The position numbers and the translations under genes were made by a program. A DNA stretch of 64,000 nt from Geothrix rubra (lineage in GTDB: Bacteria > Acidobacteriota > Holophagae > Holophagales > Holophagaceae): positions 558,001 through 622,000 of the forward strand of contig NZ_BSDD01000002.1 in NCBI RefSeq assembly GCF_030268065.1. Reading direction: 5' to 3'. The notes beneath the pieces were generated by a model. The model saw only the letters and a list, made by a program, of their open reading frames with translations. It was not told the DNA's origin and ran no database searches. Positions 43,841 through 53,329 of this stretch are shown one piece after another; within the stretch, counting starts at the first letter, position 1; every line of letters starts with the position of its first letter.

Positions 43841-45013
43841 CTACAGCTTGAACTGCCCCACGGCGTGGTGCTGCTCCTCGGCGGCGCGGGCCAGATCCGC
43901 GGCCGTGCGCGCGATCTCGGCCACGGCGCGGGCCAGCTCGCCCGTGGCGGTGGCGTTGTGGACCACCCGGCCCATGGTGTCGTCCACCTGCTGGGCCACC
44001 TCGGTGCTCGTGTGGGCCTGTTCGCCCGCGGCGGCGCCCACCTGGAGGAGCATGGCCGCCAGGCCCTGGATGTTCGTGTCGATGGCGGCGAGGGCATCCA
44101 CGGTGGCGGCCACCGTGCGGGCCCCCTCGTCCACGGAGGCGTTGCTCTGCTCGATGAGCTCGCCGATCTCACGGGCGGCGGCCCCGCTGCGCTCCGCCAG
44201 CTTCCGCACCTCCTCGGCCACCACGGCGAAGCCCTTCCCCATGGTCCCGGCCTTGGCGGCCTCGATGGCGGCGTTGAGGGACAGCAGGTTGGTCTGCCGG
44301 GCGATGTCCTGGATGAGGCGCACGGCGGTGACCATCCGGCTGGCGGCGGCGCGGATGTCCTCCATGGCCTCGGCGCTCTTCCCCCCGGCGGCCGCCCCCT
44401 GCTGGACGGCCTCGACGGCGGCCCGGGACTCCTGCTCGGACCGCGAGATGCTGCCGGAGACCTGCTCGATGGAGGCCGACAGCTGGGTCACGGCCGCGGC
44501 GATGCGCTCGAAGGCGGCCCGCTGCACCTCGGAGTTGTCGGCGATGATGGTGCTGGTGGCCGAGATCTGCTCCGCCGAGGCGGAGAGCTGGGTGGAGCCG
44601 CTGGCCACCTGGGTGGAGGTGCCGGCCAGTCCGTGGAAGACCTGGCGGAGCCGACCGTTGTAGGCGTTGAAGGCCGCGGCGGCCGCACCGATCTCGTCCT
44701 GGCTTGTCGCGGAGAGCCTGAGGGTGAGGTCACCCTCGGCCAGGCCCTGGGCCAGGTCCTGCAAGGGCCGGGTGATGCTCCTCCCGATCCGGTACACCGC
44801 GTAGAAGGTGATCATCCACACCAGGAAGGAGGCGGCGAACTCGAGGGTAAAGATCCGCCAGGCCGCGGGCTGCTGCAGGGGATCAAGGGTCTGGATCCGG
44901 AGGTAGTCGGACCAGGTGAAGCGGAGGTTGAAGAACGAGAACCCGAGGAAGGGCAGGAGGAGCAGAGCGATCAATTTGCCTCGAATGGTGAGGCGATCGA
45001 GCAGGGACGACAT
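43841..45013 (-). CDS. Methyl-accepting chemotaxis protein
   Basis: A 390-residue chemoreceptor with a very short sensor region. Two helices (about 10-30 and 58-80) flank only ~28 residues of periplasmic loop, so signals may be sensed in the membrane or cytoplasm. A HAMP domain ([19 protein letters not shown]) leads to the signalling hairpin, whose tip is [19 protein letters not shown] followed by [16 protein letters not shown]. The tip is standard apart from Ser for Ala in NLLSLN. No CheW-binding pentapeptide tether is seen at the C-terminus. The PilZ gene is 71 bp upstream on the same strand. Confidence 0.93.
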   Translation of the reverse strand: MSSLLDRLTIRGKLIALLLLPFLGFSFFNLRFTWSDYLRIQTLDPLQQPAAWRIFTLEFAASFLVWMITFYAVYRIGRSITRPLQDLAQGLAEGDLTLRLSATSQDEIGAAAAAFNAYNGRLRQVFHGLAGTSTQVASGSTQLSASAEQISATSTIIADNSEVQRAAFERIAAAVTQLSASIEQVSGSISRSEQESRAAVEAVQQGAAAGGKSAEAMEDIRAAASRMVTAVRLIQDIARQTNLLSLNAAIEAAKAGTMGKGFAVVAEEVRKLAERSGAAAREIGELIEQSNASVDEGARTVAATVDALAAIDTNIQGLAAMLLQVGAAAGEQAHTSTEVAQQVDDTMGRVVHNATATGELARAVAEIARTAADLARAAEEQHHAVGQFKL

Positions 45014-45084
45014 GGCCGGTTCCTTCGGGGCGGGCGGGGTGCCCTTGAGGTCCCCTATCGGCCCCGGGGGCTGTGATCTGAGTT

Positions 45085-46254
45085 TCAATTGAACAGCTTC
45101 AGCGTGTCATCCAAGGCGCGGATCACGGCCAGGACCCTGAAGGGCTCCACCACCAGGTGGTCGACGGCGCCCGCCGCGATGGCCCGGTTCCGCTTGAGGT
45201 CGGCTTCCTCCTCCGTGCCGGCCACCAGCACCGGCAGGGGGCACTGCTCCTCCTGGACCAGCCGGCGGCAGGCCTCCAGGGGGGACCCGGACCGGACGCG
45301 GTGGTGGACGAGGATCAGGCGGACGCGCCCCCAGCCGGATTCGGGCCCGCCACCCAGGTCGGCCAGGTGGGGCCGCACGGCCCCCCGGACCAGGTCCAGG
45401 GCGGCCACGCCGAACTTGCGCCCCACGGCCTCCGTGAACCGGGCGGGGAAGGCCTCGCCCTCCGCCAGCACGAGGATCAGGGGATCCCGGTCGGAGAGGA
45501 GGCGGACCCGGGGCCCGGCGGGGGAGAGCTCCCGGGTCTGGGGACGGGCCTCGGCGCCCCCGGGCTCGAAGCCCTTGAGATCCTGCTGGGCCTGGGCGCG
45601 GCGGGCCTCCTGCAGCCACTGCCGGTAGCGGCCCAGGAGCTGGGGGTCCACGGTGTCGGCGAAGCGCATCCCCCAGAAGCGGTCCCCGAAGTAGGCCACG
45701 CGGACGGGCATCACCAGGCTCGCGTTCCCCGCGAGGCGGAACTCCACGGTGGAGGTCGCGTTCAGGCGGAGGACCTGGGGCAGGCTCGCCACGTTCTCGG
45801 GGGGGGACAACTCCAGGCCATCCACTCCGAAGGCCTGGACGGCGCCATCCTTCACGTTGCTCTGCTGGTCCGCGAAGGAGCAGGCCACGGGCCGGTCGGG
45901 CACGTAGTCGGCCAGGCGGTGCGCCTCCGTGGCGCGCAGCAGGCGCGGCGGGGCGAAGTGGCTGGCCTCCTGGCCCTGGAAGCGACCATGGCCCTGGAAC
46001 TCCACCACGGCCTCGAAGGGCAGGCCCCGGTCCGAGAGGCCCAGGGTGAGCCGGGTCCCGGGCTTGAGCTGCCACTGGCCGCGCTCCACATCGCCCAGGC
46101 CCACGACGACCCGGTCCGGCGCCTCGGCCAGGAGGCGGAACTCGCCGTGGAACGCGCCATAGGCCAGCCGCACGGAGCCTCCGGTCTGGCAGAGCCGCTG
46201 GAAGACCAGCCGGATGGCCTCGGGGTCTTCCTTGTTCAGGCCGGGGGAGCTCAT
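45085..46254 (-). CDS. YcgR-like PilZ protein with C-terminal receiver-like domain
   Basis: A 389-residue protein. Residues 1-110 resemble the YcgR flagellar-brake N-domain ([20 protein letters not shown]). Residues 110-225 resemble a PilZ beta-barrel, but the classic RxxxR and DxSxxG motifs are only partly kept ([23 protein letters not shown]). The last ~150 residues fold like a receiver without an obvious phospho-Asp, ending [20 protein letters not shown]. The family reads cyclic di-GMP to control motility. Its position before the chemoreceptor gene supports a motility link. Cyclic di-GMP binding is uncertain. Confidence 0.65.
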   Translation of the reverse strand: MSSPGLNKEDPEAIRLVFQRLCQTGGSVRLAYGAFHGEFRLLAEAPDRVVVGLGDVERGQWQLKPGTRLTLGLSDRGLPFEAVVEFQGHGRFQGQEASHFAPPRLLRATEAHRLADYVPDRPVACSFADQQSNVKDGAVQAFGVDGLELSPPENVASLPQVLRLNATSTVEFRLAGNASLVMPVRVAYFGDRFWGMRFADTVDPQLLGRYRQWLQEARRAQAQQDLKGFEPGGAEARPQTRELSPAGPRVRLLSDRDPLILVLAEGEAFPARFTEAVGRKFGVAALDLVRGAVRPHLADLGGGPESGWGRVRLILVHHRVRSGSPLEACRRLVQEEQCPLPVLVAGTEEEADLKRNRAIAAGAVDHLVVEPFRVLAVIRALDDTLKLFN

Positions 46255-46501
46255 GTCCGCGTTATCGGAACGCGGGCGCGGGGCTCAAGCCTTGGCGGGT
46301 TCCGTGGCCCGGCTCCGGGCGGGACGTACATTCAGGCGGACATCCCGGGAAGGAGGGCGCCTTGGGCGTGAACGCGCGGCTGGCCGACCCGGAGGCTCCA
46401 ACCCCCGGGCGCGTGGGCCAGGTCCTGCCGCCGGTGGACCTGGACCCGGGTGACCGGGCCCGCACCACCCGGGCCGGGCTCCCGGGGCCCCGGGAGACGG
46501 G

Positions 46502-47173
46502 GTGAATCCGCACCGGGAATCGCGACCGGGCCTGGACGGCATCCGGCACGTGGCCGTGGTGGTGGCTCACCCCGACGATGAAACCCTGTGGGCCGGAGGG
46601 CTGCTCCTCAGCCATCCCGAGTGGTCGCCCTTCATCGTGACGCTCTGCCGCGGGGGGGACCCGGACCGGTCCGCCAGGTTCCGCATGGCCCTCGCCCGAC
46701 TCAAGGCCGAGGGCGCCATGGGCGGCCTGGACGATGGTCCCGACCAGCAGCCCCTCGCCGCCAGGAAGGTTCAGGAGGCCATCCTGGCCCTGCTTCCGCA
46801 GCGGCCGTACGACCTCCTGCTGACCCACGCCCCGAAGGGCGAATACACCCGGCACCGGCGGCACGAGGAGGTCTCCCGGGCGGTCCGGGCCCTCTGGCGG
46901 AGGGGCGCCATCCGCGCCCGGAACCTCTGGCTGTTCGCCTATGAGGATGGCGGCCACGCCTATCCCCCCCGGCCCAGGACGGACGCCGACCTCCAGCTGC
47001 CCTTGCCGGACGCCCTGTGGGCGCAGAAGTACAGCCTCATCACCGAGGTCTATGGATTCGGGGAGGCCACCTGGGAAGCCCGGGCGGTGACGCGCCAGGA
47101 GGCCTTCAGCTGTTTCAGGGGGCCGGAATCATTCCCTGGCACGGAGGAGAAAGGGCGGATACTGAGCCCATGA
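46502..47173 (+). CDS. PIG-L/LmbE family deacetylase
   Basis: A 223-residue zinc-dependent N-acetylsugar deacetylase. The metal motif AHPDDETLWAGG (His, Asp, Asp) and the later HRRHEEVSRAVR (His pair) are both present. The family removes acetyl from GlcNAc-type sugars in lipid, thiol or antibiotic pathways. The start is a GTG at 46502. The 247 bp between this start and the divergent PilZ start contains no gene. Its TGA overlaps the next glycosyltransferase ATG (ATGA), and the two open the carbohydrate island. Confidence 0.9.
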   Translation: MNPHRESRPGLDGIRHVAVVVAHPDDETLWAGGLLLSHPEWSPFIVTLCRGGDPDRSARFRMALARLKAEGAMGGLDDGPDQQPLAARKVQEAILALLPQRPYDLLLTHAPKGEYTRHRRHEEVSRAVRALWRRGAIRARNLWLFAYEDGGHAYPPRPRTDADLQLPLPDALWAQKYSLITEVYGFGEATWEARAVTRQEAFSCFRGPESFPGTEEKGRILSP

Positions 47174-48294
47174 AGATCCTAGTTCTTTACAACTACCCAC
47201 CAGCGCCCGGTGGGCTTTCGACCCAGGGGGACCTCCTCTACAAGGGGCTCCTCGAGATCGGTGTGGACGCCCACGCGACCCACCTCCGGTCGGATCTCGA
47301 GAAGGAGTGGTACTACCGCTGGTTCAAGCCGGACGTCGTGGTGGGGGTGGGCTTCTGGGGCGACGTGCCCGATATCGTCCTCCACCCCCAGCGCTTCGGG
47401 ATGCGGGCCGTGCCGTGGCTGCTGGCGGACGGGTACGTCGCGAACTACCGGGACATCCTGGATGGCCTGCCCCTCATGCTGGTGACCTCGAACTGGGTCC
47501 GCGAAACCCTCGTGCGCGATGGCATCCGGGGGGACCACACGGTGACCCTGCCCGTGGGCTGCGATACGGAGCATTTCATCCCGCGGGCCCCGGAGGATCC
47601 ACGGGTGCGCGCGGCGCGCGACAGCCTGGGCGTCCTGCCGGGGGAGCTCCTGATCCTCACGGTGGGCGGCGATGCGGCCTCCAAGGGGGGGCGCGAGGTG
47701 ATGGAAGCCCTGGCCACCCTGGGGGAGGAGGTGCCGCCGTGGCGATACGTCTGCAAGGTGTGGCCCCAGGAGCGGACGAACATCCAGAACAGCCTGGACG
47801 CCGACCTGGCCCGCTCCCTCGGGATCCAGGACCGGGTGACCTTCCAGACCCACTTCGTCTCCCGGGACCTCATGCCCTTCCTCCTCGCGGCCTGCGATGT
47901 CTATGCGGGCCCTTCCAGGCTGGAGGGATTCGGGATGCCGCAGGTGGAGGCGGGCGCCTGCGGCAAGCCGGTCATCGGGATCCGGGCCATGGCCATGCTG
48001 GATACGCTGGTCCACGGCGAAACGGCGCTGCTCGCTGAGGTCGGCCAGGAGATCCGCATCTCCGGGGCGGTCCTGGGACCGGAATCGGGGTTCGAGCCCG
48101 GCCATCACCTGGTCTTCGACCCGCCTCGCATCTCGGACTACCGCGCCAGTCCGCAGGACATCGCCGTCCACCTGAAGCGCCTGCTCAACGACGCGGACCT
48201 CCGGAGGCGGATGGGCGAGGCGGGGAGGCGCAGGGCGGTGGAACACTTCGACTACCGGCTCGTTGCGCGGCGCCTGGTGGAGATCCTCGGGTAG
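47170..48294 (+). CDS. GT4-type glycosyltransferase
   Basis: A 374-residue GT-B enzyme. The N-terminus has a shortened glycine-rich loop, MKILVLYNYPPAPGGLSTQ. The C-terminal nucleotide-sugar domain shows TVGGDAASKGGREV and SRLEGFGMPQVEAGACGKPVI, which is the E-x7-E retaining signature (EGFGMPQVE). It transfers a sugar from a nucleotide donor; donor and acceptor are unknown. It is coupled to the PIG-L deacetylase, as in pathways that transfer GlcNAc and then deacetylate it (mycothiol- or bacillithiol-like logic), although no other thiol genes are here. Confidence 0.92.
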   Translation: MKILVLYNYPPAPGGLSTQGDLLYKGLLEIGVDAHATHLRSDLEKEWYYRWFKPDVVVGVGFWGDVPDIVLHPQRFGMRAVPWLLADGYVANYRDILDGLPLMLVTSNWVRETLVRDGIRGDHTVTLPVGCDTEHFIPRAPEDPRVRAARDSLGVLPGELLILTVGGDAASKGGREVMEALATLGEEVPPWRYVCKVWPQERTNIQNSLDADLARSLGIQDRVTFQTHFVSRDLMPFLLAACDVYAGPSRLEGFGMPQVEAGACGKPVIGIRAMAMLDTLVHGETALLAEVGQEIRISGAVLGPESGFEPGHHLVFDPPRISDYRASPQDIAVHLKRLLNDADLRRRMGEAGRRRAVEHFDYRLVARRLVEILG

Positions 48295-48328
48295 GGACAG
48301 GACGGCCACACGGAGAGGCGGTGGGGAC

Positions 48329-49483
48329 ATGGACGCTTCACGTCAGGATGCCAAATGCGCCGCCCTGGCCGTGCTCCTGCACAATGCCGCCGGTCCCTTC
48401 GCGGGCCTCCCGCGCACGGCGGGGTGGGGGTACCCGGAACCCTACACCCGGGATCTCCTCATCTCGTCCCTGGGCATCTTCGCCTCCGGCCACGACTCCC
48501 TCCTCCGCTCGCTGCGACGGGTGCTGGAGACCCTGGCCCTGAACCAGAGCCCCCACGGCCAGATCGCGTCCCTGGTGCACGACCGGGAGGATCGGGGGGC
48601 CAGCGATACGACGCCGCTGTTCCTGCTGGTCCTGGGCCTGTTCCGGCGCTTCACAGGCGAGGCGGCCTTCCTGGAGGAGGCCGGAGCCAGGGCGCTCCAG
48701 TGGATGGACTTCCAGACCATCGACGACCGGGAACTGGTCGGCCAGCAGCCCACCAGCGATTGGCGGGACGAGCAGTGGGTCCTGGGCCACGGGCTCTACG
48801 TCAACGCCCTCGTGCACGGCTACCTGAAGGCGCTGGGCCTGCAGGACCGGGCGGAGGCCCTGCGGATGGCCGCGAACCGGGCGGACGGCCGCGGGTTCGT
48901 CAGCGAGGGACGGCCCGTCTTCGCCCTGTGGTTCTACAAGGTGCTGCGGGACACCCGATGCGATGTGCTCGGGAACAGCCTCGCCATCCTGACGGGCCTG
49001 GCCGATCCGCGGCGCGCCCGCGACATGGTGGCCTGGATCGAGGCCGGCTGCGCGGAGCTGCGCGCCCGGGGGGAGCTCGCCCTGGACCTTCCGCCCTGCC
49101 TGTTCCCCTTCGTGCAGCCCACGGATCGCGACTGGCAGCCCCGCTACGAGCGCTACAACCGCCCGGGACACTACCACAACGGCGGGGTGTGGCCCTTCGT
49201 CTGCGGCTTCTACGTCGCGGCCCTCGTCGCGGCGGGCGAGCTCCCCCTGGCGGAGGCGAAGCTGCGCGCGCTCACGGCGCTCGTGCGGCCCGCGCGCACC
49301 TCGCTCCCGGCTCCGCACGGGGCCTTCGGCTTCAACGAGTGGTTCCGGGCCCAGGATGGCCTTCCCGCCGGCGAGGACTGGCAGACGTGGTCCGCATCCA
49401 TGTACCTCTACGCGGCCGCCTGTGTGGAGGCGGGAGAAGCGCTGTACTTCGGGAGGCCAGCCTCTGCGGGGACTCAGGCCTGA
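48329..49483 (+). CDS. GH100-like alpha/alpha-toroid glycosidase-related protein
   Basis: A 384-residue soluble protein with an (alpha/alpha)6 toroid pattern. Sequences near the active-site positions, GWGYPEPYTRDLLISSLG, YHNGGVWPFVCGFYVAAL and EDWQTWSASMYLYAA, resemble neutral/alkaline invertases and amylo-1,6-glucosidases. The likely acid/base Asp is in PYTRD and a Glu lies in FGFNEWFRAQDG. There is no signal peptide. Its 3' end overlaps the convergent GH130-like gene by 10 bp. A cytoplasmic role on an alpha-glucoside or on the product of the neighbouring phosphorylase is plausible. Confidence 0.75.
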   Translation: MDASRQDAKCAALAVLLHNAAGPFAGLPRTAGWGYPEPYTRDLLISSLGIFASGHDSLLRSLRRVLETLALNQSPHGQIASLVHDREDRGASDTTPLFLLVLGLFRRFTGEAAFLEEAGARALQWMDFQTIDDRELVGQQPTSDWRDEQWVLGHGLYVNALVHGYLKALGLQDRAEALRMAANRADGRGFVSEGRPVFALWFYKVLRDTRCDVLGNSLAILTGLADPRRARDMVAWIEAGCAELRARGELALDLPPCLFPFVQPTDRDWQPRYERYNRPGHYHNGGVWPFVCGFYVAALVAAGELPLAEAKLRALTALVRPARTSLPAPHGAFGFNEWFRAQDGLPAGEDWQTWSASMYLYAAACVEAGEALYFGRPASAGTQA

Positions 49484-50937
49484 TCGCGCATGGCGGCGAA
49501 CAGTTCCTCCAGGGGAACACAGGCGATGGCGGAGGCGCGGTCGCTCATGGCGTAGGGAAGGATGAGCTCCCCGCGGTGCACGAGGGATCCGCAGCTGTAG
49601 ACGACGTTGGGCACGTAGCCCTCGCGTCCCGTGCCCTCCGGGACCAGCAGGGGTTCGCGCAGGCGGCCGATGACCTTCGTCGGATCCTGCAGGTCCAGCA
49701 GCGCCGCCCCGATGCAGTACTTGCGCATGGGACCGACGCCGTGGGTGATCACCAGCCAGCCCGCTTCCGTCTCGATGGGGGAGCCGCAGTTCCCGATCTT
49801 CACGGATTCCCACATCTCCGCGGGGCGCAGGAGCACCTTCAGGTCGCCCCAGTAGTGGGGGTTGTCCGAGAACATGATGAAGAGGTTCTCGTCGTCCTGC
49901 CTCGAGAGCATCGCGTAGCACCCGTCGATGCGCCGCGGGAAGAGGGCCATGCCCTTGTTCTGGACCGCCGAGCCGTTGAGGGTGAGCACGCGGAAGTGGA
50001 GGAAGTCCTGCGTCTCGATGAGCTGGGGCAGGATGACGTGGCCGTCGTAGGCGGTGTAGGTGGCGTAGTACATCGTCGTTCCATCGTCTTCCGTGAAACG
50101 CACGAAGCGGGCGTCCTCGATGCCGTTGCTCTCGTTCGCCGAGACCGGGAAGATGGCGCGCTCGCTCATGGCGAGGCTCGGCGAGAAGGTCATCTCGTAG
50201 TTGGAGTCGGCGAGCCACTTGATGCCGTGGAGGGTGTTCTTGAGCTCCTGGGTCACGGGAGGCGCCTCGCGCCGGATGCGATGCATGCTCTGGTTCAGGT
50301 CGCTGCGGGAGAACGTGTCCCCGAGCGGTTCCATCACGGAGGTCGTGTAGCCGTTGTCGAAGCCCATCTCGTGGAGCTTGACGATGAACGGCACCTTCTT
50401 GTAGGTGGGGTTCGGGTCGATCTCGGGCACGGTGACGTAGCGGGAGACAGGATCCAGCTGGATGCCGCCGTCGGGGGCGATGAGGCCGGTGCGGAACTCG
50501 ATGGAGGAGATGTGCCCTTCCCCGGTGGCACGAAGGCTCAGGATGAACCGCAGGGCGCCCTCGGGGACGCCGTCCTGGTTCGGATGGGGGACCATGGACG
50601 GATTGAAGAGGGCGGCGGATTCCAGCGCGTACTCGCCCGAGAAGAGGGCCCCGATGAGGAGCTGGCGGGAGCGGGAGAGGGGGCGATGGGTGAAGACATG
50701 AGGGGCCACCCGCTCGAAATTCGCGAGCAGGGAGGATTCGATGTCGAGGTGCCTGGCGTCGAATTCCTTGAACATGGCCTCCAGGCCGAGGGTGGTGTCC
50801 TCCTCGCTCAGGGCGAGGGCCCGGCCGATGATCGTCGTGATGCGCTGCGCGTGGGCCGGAATGAAGGGCCGGATGAGGACGCGGGCACTCTCGGGGACGA
50901 GGGTGATGTCCTGGCGGCGGATGGTGATGGGAGTCAT
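49474..50937 (-). CDS. GH130-like glycoside phosphorylase
   Basis: A 487-residue five-bladed propeller of the GH130 type, the family of beta-mannoside phosphorylases and hydrolases. Recognisable parts are ESNGIEDARFVRF (likely catalytic Asp region), YYATYTAYDGHVILPQL, GCYAMLSRQDDENLF and GNCGSPIETEAGWLVITHGVG with the phosphate/substrate loop. An N-terminal ~110-residue helical extension is present (FIPAHAQRITTIIGRALAL), as in the larger PH1107-like subgroup. The start overlaps the stop of the GT4-toroid fusion (ATGA), so the two are co-translated. There is no signal peptide. Confidence 0.85.
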   Translation of the reverse strand: MTPITIRRQDITLVPESARVLIRPFIPAHAQRITTIIGRALALSEEDTTLGLEAMFKEFDARHLDIESSLLANFERVAPHVFTHRPLSRSRQLLIGALFSGEYALESAALFNPSMVPHPNQDGVPEGALRFILSLRATGEGHISSIEFRTGLIAPDGGIQLDPVSRYVTVPEIDPNPTYKKVPFIVKLHEMGFDNGYTTSVMEPLGDTFSRSDLNQSMHRIRREAPPVTQELKNTLHGIKWLADSNYEMTFSPSLAMSERAIFPVSANESNGIEDARFVRFTEDDGTTMYYATYTAYDGHVILPQLIETQDFLHFRVLTLNGSAVQNKGMALFPRRIDGCYAMLSRQDDENLFIMFSDNPHYWGDLKVLLRPAEMWESVKIGNCGSPIETEAGWLVITHGVGPMRKYCIGAALLDLQDPTKVIGRLREPLLVPEGTGREGYVPNVVYSCGSLVHRGELILPYAMSDRASAIACVPLEELFAAMRDQA

Positions 50938-53216
50938 GGGGTCCTGTCGGTCGAAGAGGCGAGGGCGTTGTCGGCGAAATTCATCTCGGCCAGCGAGAGG
51001 TGGAAGGCCAGGGTCGACTCGGCGCCCTGGTTCTCGTTGACCCGATCGCGGTGAAGGCCGTCGCCGCAGCCTCCGGTGCTGGAGTCGTAGAGCGGCAGGC
51101 CGAGGTCGTTGCGGCCCAGGAACCACTCGAAGGCGCGCTTGGCCTCGCGGGACCAGCCGGCGTCCTGGGTGGCGCGGAAGGCCTCCAGGCAGGCGGAGAC
51201 CATGGCCTGCGCCTCGACGGGTTGCTGGTCGAAGTAGGCGTGGCCCCCATCCCGCTCGTAGAAGCCGTCGCTGCCGATGGGCCGGAAATGGCCGGCCTGG
51301 GTCTTCTGCACGGAGGCGAGCCAGCCCAGGGACTTGAGGCCGATCTCGAGGGCCCGGGGGTGGGGCATGTGCTGGCCGCTCAGGAGGAGGGCCTGGCTGA
51401 GGCGGGCGTTGTCGTAGGTGGCGGTGGGCTCGAACCACGGCCAGTTCTCGGTGGCGCAGTCCTCCCACAGGCGGACGAGTCGGGCGGTCAGCCGCTCCCG
51501 CGCGGCCTCGGCCTGGACATGGCCCGGGAAGCGGCGCAGGTATTCGTGGATGCCCAGCAGGGTGAAGGCCCAGGCCCTCGGCGAGGAGAAGGACCCGGTC
51601 ACGGGGAGTCCCCGTTCGAAGAGGAGCGCCGACAGCTTCCGGTGGCCCTCGTTGCGGGAGCGGCCCGCACCGGTTCCCGCCGCCCACAGGGCCCGGGCAT
51701 GGCTGTCCTCGCTGCCCGATTCCTCCAGCCAATGCCGGCCGTGGCTCATGAAGTTGCGGAAGCGGCCGGTCACCGGATTCAGGGCGGCGGCGAGGAAGGC
51801 CAGGCAGCTCGTGGCCAGCCGGTCCAGCCCTTCCGTGGGGGAACGTCCGCCGAGTTCGTCCAGCAGGTTGCAGAGGATGAAGGCCCGGGCATTGTCGTCG
51901 GTGCAGTACCCCTCGTGGAAATTGGGCACGGTGAACGTGGCGTGCTGGAGGATGCCGGTGCCGTCGCTCATGCGGAGGACATGGTCGAGGCGCAGCGGGG
52001 GCAGGTCGTAGGGCCGGCTGGCCAGCGTCCATCCCGCGAAGGCCGCCCGGGGCGCTGCCCTCCGCTCGGTGCGGGCCTGCCGGAAGGATTCCAGGAAACG
52101 TAGGCCCACGGCTGGCCAGATCATCCCGCGCCCGAGCCGGTAGGCCGTCTCGCGCGTCTCCTGCAGGCGATCCGGGGAATCGAGATAGGCGCACACGCCC
52201 TCGGCGATGGCGTGCGGATCGCGGAAGGGCACGAGGATGCCGCGTCCGTCGGCGAGCAGCTCCTGGGCATGCCAGTAGGGCGTGGAGACCACGGCCTTGC
52301 CCGCGCCGAAGACATAGGCCAGCGTGCCCGAGGTGATCTGGGCCTCGTTGAGGTAGGGCGTGAGGTAGATGTCGGTGGCGCCGATGAACTCCTTCAGGTC
52401 GTCGAGGGAGACGAAGTGGTTGTAGAAGATGACGTGATCCTTCACCCCGCGTTCCTCGGCCAGGCGCTCCAGGCCGAGGCGGTAGCTCTCGCCCTCGCGG
52501 GCCACGAGATGGGGATGGGTGGCCCCCAGCACGAGGTAGACGACGTTCGGATGCCGTTTCACGATCTCGGGCAGCGCCTCGATGGCATGCTCGATGCCTT
52601 TGCCCGGCCCGAGGAGCCCGAAGGTGAGCAGGACCTGCCGGCCTTCCACCCCGAACTGCGCCTTGTAGAAGCTCGAATCGATGAAGGGCATGTCCGGGAT
52701 GCCATGGGGGATGATGTCCACCTTGCTGTCCGGGACCCCGTAGACCGCCTGCAGGATCTCCGCCCCCTTGCGGGCCATGACCACCAACCGGGCGCTCCGG
52801 CGGATCAGCTCCTCCATCACCTTCCGCTGGTCGAGGTTCGGCTGGCGCAGCACGGTGTGCAGCGTGGTCACGACCGGCATGCGGACTTCCTTGAGCAGGG
52901 CCAGCAGGTGGCCCCCGGCCGGCCCTCCGTAGATGCCGAATTCGTGCTGGACGCACAGCACGTCCGCATTCTCGAAGTTCAGGAAGTCCGCCGCACGCCG
53001 GTAGGAGTCGAGATCCTTTTCCGCCAGTTCGAAGCGGACGCGAGGGGGGTAGTCGTAGTCCTCGAGGCGGTCGTTCACGGCACAGGCGTAGCAGTGCGAG
53101 GCCGGGGCAGCCTCGGCCACGGCCTCGCAGAGATCGTGGGTGAAGGTGGCGATGCCACAGAGCCTCGGCAGGTATCCGCCCAGGAAGGCAATGCGATCCG
53201 GCAGCGTGGATTCCAT
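50934..53216 (-). CDS. GT4 glycosyltransferase fused to an alpha/alpha-toroid domain
   Basis: A 760-residue fusion. Residues 1-390 are a GT-B transferase: AFLGGYLPRLCGIATFTHDL (acceptor-side loop), LCVQHEFGIYGG, LTFGLLGPGKGIEHAIEAL and NEAQITSGTLAYVFGAGKAVV (donor site). Residues 410-755 form a helical toroid, with YCTDDNARAFILCNLLDEL, WEDCATENWPWFEPTATYDNARLSQALLL and a C-terminal NENQGAESTLAFHLSLAEMN resembling glycosidase or epimerase barrels. Such GT4-toroid genes are often next to GH130 genes. Here they overlap by four bases. It might make and trim the same cytosolic glycan. Function remains open. Confidence 0.85.
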   Translation of the reverse strand: MESTLPDRIAFLGGYLPRLCGIATFTHDLCEAVAEAAPASHCYACAVNDRLEDYDYPPRVRFELAEKDLDSYRRAADFLNFENADVLCVQHEFGIYGGPAGGHLLALLKEVRMPVVTTLHTVLRQPNLDQRKVMEELIRRSARLVVMARKGAEILQAVYGVPDSKVDIIPHGIPDMPFIDSSFYKAQFGVEGRQVLLTFGLLGPGKGIEHAIEALPEIVKRHPNVVYLVLGATHPHLVAREGESYRLGLERLAEERGVKDHVIFYNHFVSLDDLKEFIGATDIYLTPYLNEAQITSGTLAYVFGAGKAVVSTPYWHAQELLADGRGILVPFRDPHAIAEGVCAYLDSPDRLQETRETAYRLGRGMIWPAVGLRFLESFRQARTERRAAPRAAFAGWTLASRPYDLPPLRLDHVLRMSDGTGILQHATFTVPNFHEGYCTDDNARAFILCNLLDELGGRSPTEGLDRLATSCLAFLAAALNPVTGRFRNFMSHGRHWLEESGSEDSHARALWAAGTGAGRSRNEGHRKLSALLFERGLPVTGSFSSPRAWAFTLLGIHEYLRRFPGHVQAEAARERLTARLVRLWEDCATENWPWFEPTATYDNARLSQALLLSGQHMPHPRALEIGLKSLGWLASVQKTQAGHFRPIGSDGFYERDGGHAYFDQQPVEAQAMVSACLEAFRATQDAGWSREAKRAFEWFLGRNDLGLPLYDSSTGGCGDGLHRDRVNENQGAESTLAFHLSLAEMNFADNALASSTDRTP

Positions 53217-53329
53217 CGGGAGGTTCCCCTCGATCCCTGTGCCACGTTCAACGCGCCCAGTTGTCAGAAACAGATTACCACTGCCGGGAATGTCGGAAGG
53301 TGCGGATGCGCCAGGATCCCCCGCCAGGG

